Below are positions 6,733-14,366 of a DNA stretch of 15,446 nt, piece by piece. The notes under the pieces are model-generated. The model ran no database searches. It was not told where the DNA came from and saw only the letters and a list, made by a program, of their open reading frames with translations. Source of the DNA: GCA-2715965 sp047608975 (GTDB lineage: Bacteria > Verrucomicrobiota > Verrucomicrobiia > Limisphaerales > JAYPXF01); contig JBLFYM010000139.1 in assembly GCA_047608975.1 (NCBI GenBank), forward strand, positions 1 through 15,446, given 5' to 3'. The first letter of the stretch is position 1, and the number at the start of each line of letters is the position of its first letter. Made by a program: the position numbers and the translations under genes.

Positions 6733-9450
6733 CTACGAGACTTTGTGACGACCTTTGGACTTTCGAATCCGGACGGAGACTACTTTGTATTCGGGGCACA
6801 TGGCTTCCGAATCATGAACGTCGGAGGTGATGTTGTTGATCATGATTTCGGGGAAGTGGAAGGTGGTGCTTAGGACGCCGGGTTTTACCTCTTCGGTGAT
6901 GACGGCTTTGACGTCGGCTTTACCGCGTTTGGATTCAAGGCAGACCGAGTCGCCGTCGGTGATGAAGTGTTTTTCGGCGTCGGAGGGGTTAATCATCAGG
7001 AGGTCTTCGGTGATGATTTCGCCGTTGGGGGTCCGCCGGGTCATGGCACCGCAGTTGTAGTGGGCGAGGACGCGGTTGGTGGTGAGGATGTAGGGGAAGT
7101 CTTTCTCGTTGTCGCTGACTTCCCGGGTTTCCTCAAAGGGGGTGTATTTGACGAAGCCTTTGCCGCGCTTGAAGGATTCCGTGTGGAGGATCTGGGTGTC
7201 GTCTCCGTTGGGCTTGATCGGCCACTGTTTGCCGTTGTCGCCGAGTTCATCCCAGACGGCGCCTTCGAAGAAGGGGACAATATTTGATATTTCTTCCAGG
7301 ACGGTGGCGGCATCGTAATCCGGTTGCTCGTAGCCCAGACGATTCATGATATCGACGAGGATCTGGCCATCGGGTTTGGTTCCGGGGAGGGGTGGGACGA
7401 CTTCGTTGACGCGTTGGACGCGGCGTTCGCCGTTGGTGAAGGTTCCGCTCTTTTCGAGGAAGGAAGCGCCGGGCAGGACGACGTCGGCCATCTTCGCGGT
7501 TTCGGTCATGAAGAGTTCCTGAACGACGAGGAGGTCGAGCTTGTCGAGCGCGGCCATGACCTTCTGGGTGTTGGGGTCGGTCTGGACGATGTCTTCGCCG
7601 ATGATCCACATGGCCTTGAGTCGATCGTCCAGGGAGGCGTCAAACATCTCCGGAATCTTGAGCCCGTCAGTCGTGGGGTGGGCCACGCCGTAGAAGTCTT
7701 CGTAGATCTTGCGCTCGTCGGCTTGGGTGACGTCCCGGTATCCCGCGCCTTGATGCGGTTGCGCGCCCATGTCGGCGGCACCCTGCACGTTGTTCTGTCC
7801 GCGGAGTGGGTTCACTCCGACTCCGGGGCGACCGATGTTGCCGGTGAGCATCGCGAGGTTGGCGATCTGCATCACGGTGAAGGTGCCTTGGAAATGTTCG
7901 GTGACACCGAGTCCGTGGAAGGACATGGCGTTGCCGGCGGTGGCATAGGCGATCGCGGCGGCGCGGACGTCTTCGCGGTCTACGCCGGAGATCTTTTCGA
8001 GGGCATCGATGTCGATATTTTCAATCTCGGCGACGAAGTCGTCGTAGCCTTCGGTGCGGGTCTTGATGAAGTCTTCATGCACAACGCCTTCCTTCACGAT
8101 GTAGTGGAGCATCATGTTGAGGACGGCGACATTGGTGCCGGGGCGCAGTTGGAGGAAGTGATCGGCGTAGCGGGCGAGCTCGGTTCGGCGCGGGTCGATG
8201 ACGATGAGCGTCTTGCCGCCCATGGCGTGTTGTTTGAGCTTGGCTCCGGTGACGGGATGGGCGTCGGTCGGATTGGCGCCGATGACGAGCATGCAATGGG
8301 TGAACTCGATATCCGCGATGGAATTGGTCGCGGCACCGGTTCCGTAGGCGCGTTGCAGGCCCAAGGCGGTGGGGGAGTGACAGACGCGGGCGCAGCAGTC
8401 GATGTTGTTCGTGCCGATGACGGCGCGAATGAACTTCTGCATGAGGTAGTTCTCCTCATTGGTGCAGCGGGCGGAGGAGATTCCGGCGATGTAATCGGGT
8501 CCGCTGTCCTGCTTGATACGGGTCAGTTTCTCCGCGATGTAATCGTAGGCTTCATCCCAGCTGGCTTCGACAAATTCGCCGTCGCGTTTGATGAGCGGGG
8601 AACGGAGCCGTTCCGGATGGTCGTAGAATTTGAAGGCGTAACGGCCCTTGAGACAGGTGTGTCCCTGGTTTACCTCGGCATCGATGGGGGCGCTGATGCT
8701 GTGGATGGTGTCGTTGGTGGACGCGATTTCGAGATTGCAGCCGACGCCGCAATAGGTGCAGACCGTGCGGGTCTTTTTCTGACTGGCGAGGCCCTTGGAA
8801 AAGTAGATGTCAGAGATGGCGGCGGTGGGGCAGGTCTGGGCACAGGCTCCGCAACTGACGCAGTCTGATTCGCCGAAGGGGCTGTCGGTGCTTTTGATGA
8901 TGCGGTTGTCGAAGCCGCGTCCGGCCATGCTGAGCACAAATTCTCCCTGGATCTCATCGCAGGCCCGCACGCAGCGGTAGCAGTTGATGCACTTCGAAAG
9001 GTCCGAGGTCATGTAGGGATGACTGAGATCCTTTTTGCGATCGAGGTGGTTCTTGCCGGCGGGATACCGGACGTCATGGATGCCGACCCGGGCGGCGACG
9101 GTCTGGAGTTCGCAGTTGCCGTTGACTTCGCAGGTCAGGCAGTCGAGCGGGTGATCGGTAAGGACGAGCTCGATGATGTTCTTCCGGAGACGTTGAATAT
9201 TCTCCGAATCGGGATAGATGAAATAGCCTTCCTGAATTGGGGTATGGCAGGAGGCCATGACTTTTGCCCGTCCGCCTTTTTCAAGGGCGACGTCGACACT
9301 GCAAACACGACACGAACCGAAGGGCTTGAGGTTGGGCGCATCGCAGAGGGTCGGGACCGAATCCGCGCCGAGATTGCGGCGGAGAAAGGAGATGACGGTT
9401 TCTCCGGGTTCAATCTCCTGCGGGCGGTCGTTGATGTAGGCGACTTTCAT
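6733..9450 (-). CDS. fdhA: NAD-linked formate dehydrogenase catalytic (alpha) subunit, Cys form
   Basis: This 905-aa Mo/W-bis-pterin subunit oxidises formate to CO2 and passes electrons through Fe-S clusters to the diaphorase subunit. In order it shows a [2Fe-2S] domain (C36, C47, C50, C68) and a NuoG-like His-Cys cluster (H100, C104, C107, C113). Two ferredoxin-type [4Fe-4S] sets follow (C154/157/160/164 and C197/200/203/207). The [4Fe-4S] of the catalytic domain is at C231/234/238/266. The metal ligand is Cys357 in RVCHSP, so no selenocysteine is needed. The C-terminal molybdopterin dinucleotide-binding domain is complete. There is no Tat leader, fitting a soluble cytoplasmic enzyme. It starts 11 nt after the stop of the upstream NuoEF-like subunit and is surely co-transcribed with it. 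No fdhD or cofactor genes are in the window. Molybdenum versus tungsten cannot be decided from sequence. Confidence 0.95.
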   Translation of the reverse strand: MKVAYINDRPQEIEPGETVISFLRRNLGADSVPTLCDAPNLKPFGSCRVCSVDVALEKGGRAKVMASCHTPIQEGYFIYPDSENIQRLRKNIIELVLTDHPLDCLTCEVNGNCELQTVAARVGIHDVRYPAGKNHLDRKKDLSHPYMTSDLSKCINCYRCVRACDEIQGEFVLSMAGRGFDNRIIKSTDSPFGESDCVSCGACAQTCPTAAISDIYFSKGLASQKKTRTVCTYCGVGCNLEIASTNDTIHSISAPIDAEVNQGHTCLKGRYAFKFYDHPERLRSPLIKRDGEFVEASWDEAYDYIAEKLTRIKQDSGPDYIAGISSARCTNEENYLMQKFIRAVIGTNNIDCCARVCHSPTALGLQRAYGTGAATNSIADIEFTHCMLVIGANPTDAHPVTGAKLKQHAMGGKTLIVIDPRRTELARYADHFLQLRPGTNVAVLNMMLHYIVKEGVVHEDFIKTRTEGYDDFVAEIENIDIDALEKISGVDREDVRAAAIAYATAGNAMSFHGLGVTEHFQGTFTVMQIANLAMLTGNIGRPGVGVNPLRGQNNVQGAADMGAQPHQGAGYRDVTQADERKIYEDFYGVAHPTTDGLKIPEMFDASLDDRLKAMWIIGEDIVQTDPNTQKVMAALDKLDLLVVQELFMTETAKMADVVLPGASFLEKSGTFTNGERRVQRVNEVVPPLPGTKPDGQILVDIMNRLGYEQPDYDAATVLEEISNIVPFFEGAVWDELGDNGKQWPIKPNGDDTQILHTESFKRGKGFVKYTPFEETREVSDNEKDFPYILTTNRVLAHYNCGAMTRRTPNGEIITEDLLMINPSDAEKHFITDGDSVCLESKRGKADVKAVITEEVKPGVLSTTFHFPEIMINNITSDVHDSEAMCPEYKVVSVRIRKSKGRHKVS

Positions 9451-9461
9451 GGGACTGGTTG

Positions 9462-11129
9462 TTAGTTCTTGGCGAAGTAGGGGGCCAGTTCGTCTTTGAA
9501 ATACTCGAGGGCGTTGCGAATGGGCAGTGGAACACCGCCGCCGAGGGCGCAGAGCGATCCGGTTTCCAAGGTGTGCAGCAGATCGTCGAACAGCGTTGGG
9601 TCGATCTTGTAATCGCCACCCTGGGCCTTTTCACAGAGTTCCTGTCCGCGGACTGATCCGAGGCGGCAGGGGAAACATTTGCCGCAGCTTTCAGCGGCGG
9701 TGAAATCGAGCAGGTGTTCGATAAATTTGATCATCGGGAAGTCCTCCGGGATGCAGACCACTGATCCGTGCCCGAGCAGGAAATGGTTCTGTGCGAACGA
9801 TTCGAAATCGACGGTGAGATCCTTGATGCGGTGAATGGGGACCATGCCTCCCAACGGCCCACCGATCTGGACAGCCTTCACGGGCGATTTGAATCCGCCG
9901 GCCAGTTCGTCAATGACGAGGGAAAGCGACGTGCCCATGTCGACTTCGTACATGCCGGGCTGATTGAAGAAGCTGTCGAGACAGACGAGCTTTGTGCCGG
10001 AAGACTTGTCTGTGCCGATGGCTTTGTAGGCCGCGCCGCCATGTCGGATGATCCAAGGAACTGCCGCGAGCGTTTCGACGTTGTTCACCACGGTGGGTTT
10101 GTTGAACAAACCTTCCTGGGTGGGGTAGGGCGGACGGACCCGCACTTCCGGCCGCTGTCCCTCGATGGAACTCAGCAGTGCGGTTTCTTCGCCGCAGATG
10201 TAGGCGCCTCGGGCGGTGATTACCTTGAATTCAAAATCGAAGCCGGTGTCCCGAATGTTTTTGCCGAGCAAGCCGCGCTCGGTGAGGTCGACAATGGCGG
10301 CCTGAACGATGCGGATTGCTTCGGGATACTCCGCGCGGATATAGACCACACCCCACTTCGCTCCGACCACGAAGCCGGCGGCCATCATGCCCTGCAGCAC
10401 TGCTTGGGGGCGCTCCTCCAACAGGTAGCGATCGGAGTAGGCTCCAGGATCTCCTTCGTCGGCGTTGAGAACGATGAACTTGGTTTCGTTCTCGACCACC
10501 TTGCAGGAATCGAGTTTGAGCCCCAGCGGGAAACCTGCTCCACCCCGGCCACGCATACCGGAGGTTTTGATTTCGTTGAGGAGGTCGTCGGGAGAATTGC
10601 CAAGCGTGGCGAGGAAGGGGGCGTAGAAGTCCTCCACATCACCGGTTTCGAGGGTGAGCACCGGAGTGCCGTGAGTGCCGACGTGATAGCGGTCGGATGG
10701 GGCTGATAGATCGGCTGGCACTGATCCGGCGATCTCGGCGATCTCCTCGGGGGACTTCGCGGAATGGTTCTTTTCTCCGAGCTGAAACGCCCCGTTTTCA
10801 TGGCAGCGTCCGAGGCAGCAGATATGGCCGATCTCAGACTCTTCAAAGTGTTTCCCCAGCTCAGACTTCAAGCCGTCCTGGGTGCCGGCGGTCAGGCAGG
10901 CGGTGCCGTTGCAATAGTAGACTTTCTTGCCCTTGTTCTCGGGCTTCATGAAATCGTAGAAGGTCGCGGCGCCGTAGGTGTTTGCCTTGCCGATGAGAAA
11001 CTCCTTAGCCAAGGCTTCCAACGCGGCCGGGTCAGGTGTACCGGTGGCGGTTGACAATTCACCGAGGCGTTCGAACAGGTTGTTCGTCAGCGACTTGCGT
11101 CCCGACAGTTCACTGAGGTTCTTGGACAT
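9462..11129 (-). CDS. fdhB: NAD-linked formate dehydrogenase diaphorase (beta) subunit, NuoE-NuoF fusion
   Basis: This 555-aa protein joins what are two polypeptides (gamma and beta) in many NAD-dependent formate dehydrogenases. The N-terminal NuoE-like thioredoxin-fold domain (about 12-135) binds [2Fe-2S] through C73 and C78 (CNGTAC) and C105 and C109 (CLGRC). The NuoF-like part carries an FMN/NADH loop GRGGAGFPLG (194-203), a second nucleotide-contact block NADEGDPGAYSD (222-233) and the [4Fe-4S] site C482/C485/C488 (CGKCFPC) plus C527. It takes electrons from FdhA and reduces NAD+. The fused form resembles, as I recall, the beta subunit of Methylobacterium extorquens FDH1. An in-frame ATG at 11174 would add 15 residues (MLEGVEAAC...) unlike the family, and it lies inside a likely -10 box, so ATG 11129 is preferred. 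It is the first gene of the fdhBA operon. Confidence 0.93.
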   Translation of the reverse strand: MSKNLSELSGRKSLTNNLFERLGELSTATGTPDPAALEALAKEFLIGKANTYGAATFYDFMKPENKGKKVYYCNGTACLTAGTQDGLKSELGKHFEESEIGHICCLGRCHENGAFQLGEKNHSAKSPEEIAEIAGSVPADLSAPSDRYHVGTHGTPVLTLETGDVEDFYAPFLATLGNSPDDLLNEIKTSGMRGRGGAGFPLGLKLDSCKVVENETKFIVLNADEGDPGAYSDRYLLEERPQAVLQGMMAAGFVVGAKWGVVYIRAEYPEAIRIVQAAIVDLTERGLLGKNIRDTGFDFEFKVITARGAYICGEETALLSSIEGQRPEVRVRPPYPTQEGLFNKPTVVNNVETLAAVPWIIRHGGAAYKAIGTDKSSGTKLVCLDSFFNQPGMYEVDMGTSLSLVIDELAGGFKSPVKAVQIGGPLGGMVPIHRIKDLTVDFESFAQNHFLLGHGSVVCIPEDFPMIKFIEHLLDFTAAESCGKCFPCRLGSVRGQELCEKAQGGDYKIDPTLFDDLLHTLETGSLCALGGGVPLPIRNALEYFKDELAPYFAKN

Positions 11130-11172
11130 GGTTGCGCAAAAGATTATGCAAGCCGCTTCAACGCCTTCCAGC

Positions 11173-11201
11173 ATTATCGACCTGAGGAACGAGGAAGGTA
11201 A
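11173..11201 (-). promoter_or_regulatory. Candidate promoter of the formate dehydrogenase operon
   Basis: On the minus strand TTACCT (11196-11201), a 17-nt spacer and GATAAT (11173-11178) resemble a sigma-70 promoter; the -10 matches 5 of 6 and the -35 only 3 of 6. Transcription would begin near 11166, about 37 nt before ATG 11129. The spacer holds a tandem TTCCTC-G-TTCCTC repeat. The rest of the 267-bp divergent region (11130-11396) shows no convincing regulatory site. Confidence 0.35.
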
Positions 11202-11396
11202 CTGCGCGGTGCGATTTCAGCCATTAAGCAATCTTTCAGGCACATGTAGTATTCTGCCGGGAAAATTTGTGGTTCCCGTGCGAATCGTGCCGTTGGACTG
11301 CGGTCGCACTAAGGTCATTCCCAGATCGGTGCGCGACTTTTATTGAGCCGGGGCGGGTCTTCTGCTTCTATTTCGCCCGTTCGCTCTGACACCCGA

Positions 11397-11762
11397 ATGA
11401 AGCCGCTTTTCGAATCCACAGTATCTGCCTTGGCCTACTCGATTATCCGTGAGGAATGCCGGGTGTATTCGCATGGTCGGGAGGCGGATCTGAACCGGGT
11501 CGTCCAGTTCGTGTTGGGCCAACGGGCGCGGATGCCGGATCTCCACGGTCTGCTAATGATGATTCTGACGGTGGTGTTCGCGGTGCAGGCGTTGTTTTTC
11601 TATGGGGCACTTTTCAACCGACTTTCACATGAGCATCGGTGGGAACACATCCTCGCCTGGCGGAACTCGCGCCTCGGACCGCGGCGCGATCTGATCCGCT
11701 TCTACGAAAGTCTTTCGGTGCTCGGCTGGTATTCCCTCGCTCACAAGGAGGGCAAACAGTGA
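11397..11762 (+). CDS. Small single-TM protein, probable accessory subunit of the GMC oxidoreductase
   Basis: This 121-aa protein has one strong membrane helix (about 50-72, LHGLLMM...FYGALF) between a polar N-terminal segment and a basic C-terminal tail. The tail (FNRLSHEHRWEHILAW, RNSRLGPRRDLIRF, then SLSVLGWYS) resembles the short region that, in other bacterial GMC oxidoreductases as I recall them, precedes the flavin domain in the same chain. Here it is a separate protein. Its TGA overlaps the GTG start of the GMC gene by 4 nt, which strongly supports a partnership. The likely role is anchoring the oxidase to the membrane or completing its fold, by analogy with split gluconate-dehydrogenase-type enzymes. 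An upstream in-frame ATG at 11343 is possible, but the segment it adds (MSRGGSSAS...) is low-complexity and unlike the protein proper. No catalytic motif is seen. Function is inferred from context. Confidence 0.78.
   Translation: MKPLFESTVSALAYSIIREECRVYSHGREADLNRVVQFVLGQRARMPDLHGLLMMILTVVFAVQALFFYGALFNRLSHEHRWEHILAWRNSRLGPRRDLIRFYESLSVLGWYSLAHKEGKQ
11745..11751 (+). promoter_or_regulatory. Strong ribosome binding site fixing a GTG start
   Basis: AAGGAGG lies 7 nt before GTG 11759. It decides between this GTG and an in-frame ATG at 11639 that lies 40 codons upstream, well inside the preceding gene. It is the only near-perfect Shine-Dalgarno I find in the window. Confidence 0.85.
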
Positions 11763-13225
11763 GTTCCGCCAATGGATTCAAGGTTCTCGGCGCTCCTGAA
11801 GGCCCCTTGCGCGCGCAGGTGGTCGTGGTGGGTTCCGGACCTGGAGGCGCGATCACCGCAGCGATACTGGCTGAAGCGGGGCGCGATGTGCTGCTGATCG
11901 AGGAAGGGAAATTTCTTCAACTCGACTCCTGCGAGGCCTTCTCGCTCGACGAGATGATTCAGAAGTATCGCAACGGTGGAATTACCCCGGCGGTGGGGCC
12001 GGCTACGGTTGCCTACGTCGAAGGGAAATGCGTCGGTGGCGGCAGTGAGATCAACAGTGGGCTCTATCACCGCACGCCGCCGAACATCCGGGAGCGTTGG
12101 CAGAAGGAGTTCAAGGTGGAAGGGCTGGATGATGCGGATATCGAGCAGCACTTCGAAGCCTGCGAACGGGACGTCTTTGTTTCGCTGCTTCCCGGGAAGG
12201 CATCGGAGGCTTCGCTGAAACTGCACGATGGCGCCTTGAAGAAGGATTGGAAGTCGATGGAGGTGCCGCGTTGGTATCAATACGACAAAGGGGCCAAGCT
12301 CGCCACGGATGGTAAGCGCAAGTCGATGACGCGAACGTTTATTCCGCGTTTTCTGGAAGCGGGCGGACGGATGTTGCCACAGACCCGAATCGACAAGCTG
12401 CATCGTGAAACGAACGGGTGGCGGGTGACCGGCACGCACGCGGATGGAACACCGGTCGAGATCAACGCCGAAACGGTGTTCAGCTGTGGAGGCGCGATTC
12501 AGACCCCGGCATTGTTGCTGCGGAGCGGAATCGACAACAATATCGGCCGGTCGTTGCAACTGCATCCGACCGTCAAGGTAACGGCCCGCTTTGATGACGT
12601 GGTGAACACGCCGGGGATGGGCGTGCCGGTGCATCAGGTGAAGGAGTTTTCGCCCGCTCTGAGCTTTGGCTGTTCCATCAGTTCGCTGCCCTACATCCAA
12701 CTGGCGATGACGGATCATCCGACGCACATGCACGAGGTGGAATCCAACTGGGAGAAGATGGGAATCTACTACGGGATGATCACGAGCGACAGCGTGGGAT
12801 CGATCCGGCCCGTGCCCGGGTTCAAGGATCCCTGGGTGAGTTACAAATTGAACGCGGGCGATATGCGTTTGCTGGCGGACGGAATTCGGAAGCTTTGCGA
12901 AATGCTTTTTGAAACGGGAGCGAAGGCGTTGTTTCCGAGTGTGCGGGGGATCGAGCCAATCTGGACGCCGGACAACCTGAGTCGTATTCCCGCGACCCTG
13001 CCATTTGGGAGGACCAATCTCATGACCATCCATCTGTTTTCCTCCTGTCCGATGGGGGAGAACCTGAGACGTTGCGCGACCAATTCGTTTGGACGCGTGC
13101 ATCAGCAGAAGGATCTTTATATCAGTGACGCGAGTCTCATCTGCACCGCTCCCGGTGTGAATCCGCAGGGCAGTGTCATGGCGTATGCCCGCCGCAATGC
13201 CCTGAAGTTTCTGGGTAAACTGTGA
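11759..13225 (+). CDS. GMC-family FAD oxidoreductase
   Basis: This 488-aa flavoprotein of the glucose-methanol-choline family oxidises an alcohol to an aldehyde or ketone. The FAD Rossmann motif GSGPGG is at 25-30, preceded by VVVV and followed by a conserved acidic strand end (LLIEEGK, 46-51). A second flavin-contact region, GKCVGGGSEINSGLYHR, lies near 88-104. The C-terminal GMC domain gives the catalytic pair His425 (HLFSSCPMG) and Asn468 (PGVNPQG). The His-Asn pair is typical of the cholesterol-oxidase and long-chain-alcohol-oxidase side of the family. There is no signal peptide. Start GTG 11759 is set by the strong ribosome binding site and the 4-nt overlap with the small membrane protein. 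It is followed 36 bp later by an SDR. The pairing with a membrane helix protein suggests a lipid-phase substrate, which is inference. Confidence 0.92.
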   Translation: MSSANGFKVLGAPEGPLRAQVVVVGSGPGGAITAAILAEAGRDVLLIEEGKFLQLDSCEAFSLDEMIQKYRNGGITPAVGPATVAYVEGKCVGGGSEINSGLYHRTPPNIRERWQKEFKVEGLDDADIEQHFEACERDVFVSLLPGKASEASLKLHDGALKKDWKSMEVPRWYQYDKGAKLATDGKRKSMTRTFIPRFLEAGGRMLPQTRIDKLHRETNGWRVTGTHADGTPVEINAETVFSCGGAIQTPALLLRSGIDNNIGRSLQLHPTVKVTARFDDVVNTPGMGVPVHQVKEFSPALSFGCSISSLPYIQLAMTDHPTHMHEVESNWEKMGIYYGMITSDSVGSIRPVPGFKDPWVSYKLNAGDMRLLADGIRKLCEMLFETGAKALFPSVRGIEPIWTPDNLSRIPATLPFGRTNLMTIHLFSSCPMGENLRRCATNSFGRVHQQKDLYISDASLICTAPGVNPQGSVMAYARRNALKFLGKL

Positions 13226-13261
13226 ACCCGACAAAATAGTGAATATTCTTTTCGATTTAGT

Positions 13262-14317
13262 ATGAGCGATTTGGGAACCAAAAATGTGTTGATCACCGGC
13301 GCGGCCGGTTGGCTGGGCTTGAATCTCGTCGATGTGCTGGTGAACGGCATCGCGGAACATCCGGTGTTGAAGGGGGGATTTGAAGGTCTGAACATCCGCT
13401 GTTTGCTCCTGCCCCAGGATGATGAAGCACCGCTCAAGGCGATTTTTCCGGCCGCCGAAATTGTGCGAGGCGACGTGTGTAAGCCGAAGGATTGTGAGGC
13501 GCTTTGTAAGGATATGACGGGCGCAACTGTTTTCCACATTGCCGGTATCATTCATCCGAAAAAGATTCGCCAGTTATTCGCAGTCAATGTCGGCGGGACC
13601 AATAACGTTCTCAACGCCGCGGTGGCGGCCGGGGTAAAGCGCGCGGTGGTGATGTCTTCGAATTCGCCCTGCGGTTGCAACCCGCATCGGGATCATCTGT
13701 TCGATGAGGATTCTCCCTACAATCCGTACATGAGTTATGGCGCTTCCAAAATGCAGATGGAGGAGGCCGTGCATGCGATTCACGCCTCCGGCACTCTCGA
13801 AACGGTGATCATTCGGGCACCGTGGTTTTACGGTCCTCATCAACCGCCCCGGCAACGGCTCTTCTTCGAGATGATCCGGGATGGCAAGGGGCCCATTGTC
13901 GGGGATGGGAACAACAAGCGTTCCATGGCGTTCTGCGAAAACCTGGCGCAGGGATTGATCCTCGCTGCGATGAATGAGGGTGCCAACGGGAAGACCTATT
14001 GGATCGGCGATGAACGTCCCTACACGATGAACGAGATCATGGACACGATTGAGCGCCTGCTCGAATCGGAGTTCAATCAGACCTGTAAGCACAAGCGCAT
14101 GCGGCTGCCCTCCATCGCGGCGGATCTGGCGTTGAAGGTGGATCAGGTGATGCAGAAGGCCGGGCTCTATCATCAAAAGATTCATGTGCTTTCCGAGATG
14201 AACAAAACGATCGCGTGCTCGGTGGAGCGCGCGAAAAAGGAACTCGGATTCATTCCCCTGGTCTCGTTGGAGGAAGGGATGCGTCGGAGTCTCAAGGACA
14301 TCTATGGAAGACCGTAA
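13262..14317 (+). CDS. NAD-dependent epimerase/dehydratase, 3beta-HSD-like extended SDR
   Basis: This 351-aa extended short-chain dehydrogenase has the N-terminal nucleotide loop TGAAGWLG (12-19), a catalytic-serine region SSNS (132-135) and YGASK with Tyr159 and Lys163. The HIAGI (92-96) and NVGGTNNVLNAA (109-120) blocks and the RAPWFYGP region near 184-191 are typical of the 3beta-hydroxysteroid dehydrogenase or dihydroflavonol reductase and UDP-sugar epimerase superfamily. The reaction would be NAD(P)-dependent oxidation, reduction or epimerisation of a hydroxyl group. Following a GMC alcohol oxidase and preceding a GT-C-like transferase, it could reduce or epimerise the ketone made by the oxidase, or prepare a sugar donor. 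No Shine-Dalgarno precedes the ATG; the 36-bp leader is AT-rich. Superfamily is confident, reaction unknown. Confidence 0.9.
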   Translation: MSDLGTKNVLITGAAGWLGLNLVDVLVNGIAEHPVLKGGFEGLNIRCLLLPQDDEAPLKAIFPAAEIVRGDVCKPKDCEALCKDMTGATVFHIAGIIHPKKIRQLFAVNVGGTNNVLNAAVAAGVKRAVVMSSNSPCGCNPHRDHLFDEDSPYNPYMSYGASKMQMEEAVHAIHASGTLETVIIRAPWFYGPHQPPRQRLFFEMIRDGKGPIVGDGNNKRSMAFCENLAQGLILAAMNEGANGKTYWIGDERPYTMNEIMDTIERLLESEFNQTCKHKRMRLPSIAADLALKVDQVMQKAGLYHQKIHVLSEMNKTIACSVERAKKELGFIPLVSLEEGMRRSLKDIYGRP

Positions 14318-14366
14318 TTCTGACGCAGACAGTTCGTAGACATCCTTAACCCGGAACACCCCAGCC

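Noticed and set aside
6724..6750. Possible hairpin terminator between converging msrBA and fdhA (CGTCA...TGACG)
   Set aside because: Arms are only 5 bp with a mismatched interior and no T-run, and it overlaps the fdhA stop; too weak to call.
7324..8868. 514-codon open frame on the plus strand, antisense to fdhA
   Set aside because: It mirrors the codon bias of fdhA, is rich in Gly/Val/Asp/Glu low-complexity sequence and has no domain. The minus-strand protein has every cofactor ligand intact.
11278..11295. Possible sigma-54 site (GGCACGATTCGCA on the minus strand) upstream of fdhB
   Set aside because: Only 8 nt separate GG and GC where the -24/-12 class needs 10.
11741..13555. 604-codon minus-strand open frame across the GMC gene and the start of the SDR
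   Set aside because: It is a shadow frame opposite two well-motifed proteins; its translation is rich in Arg, His and Gln with no recognisable fold.
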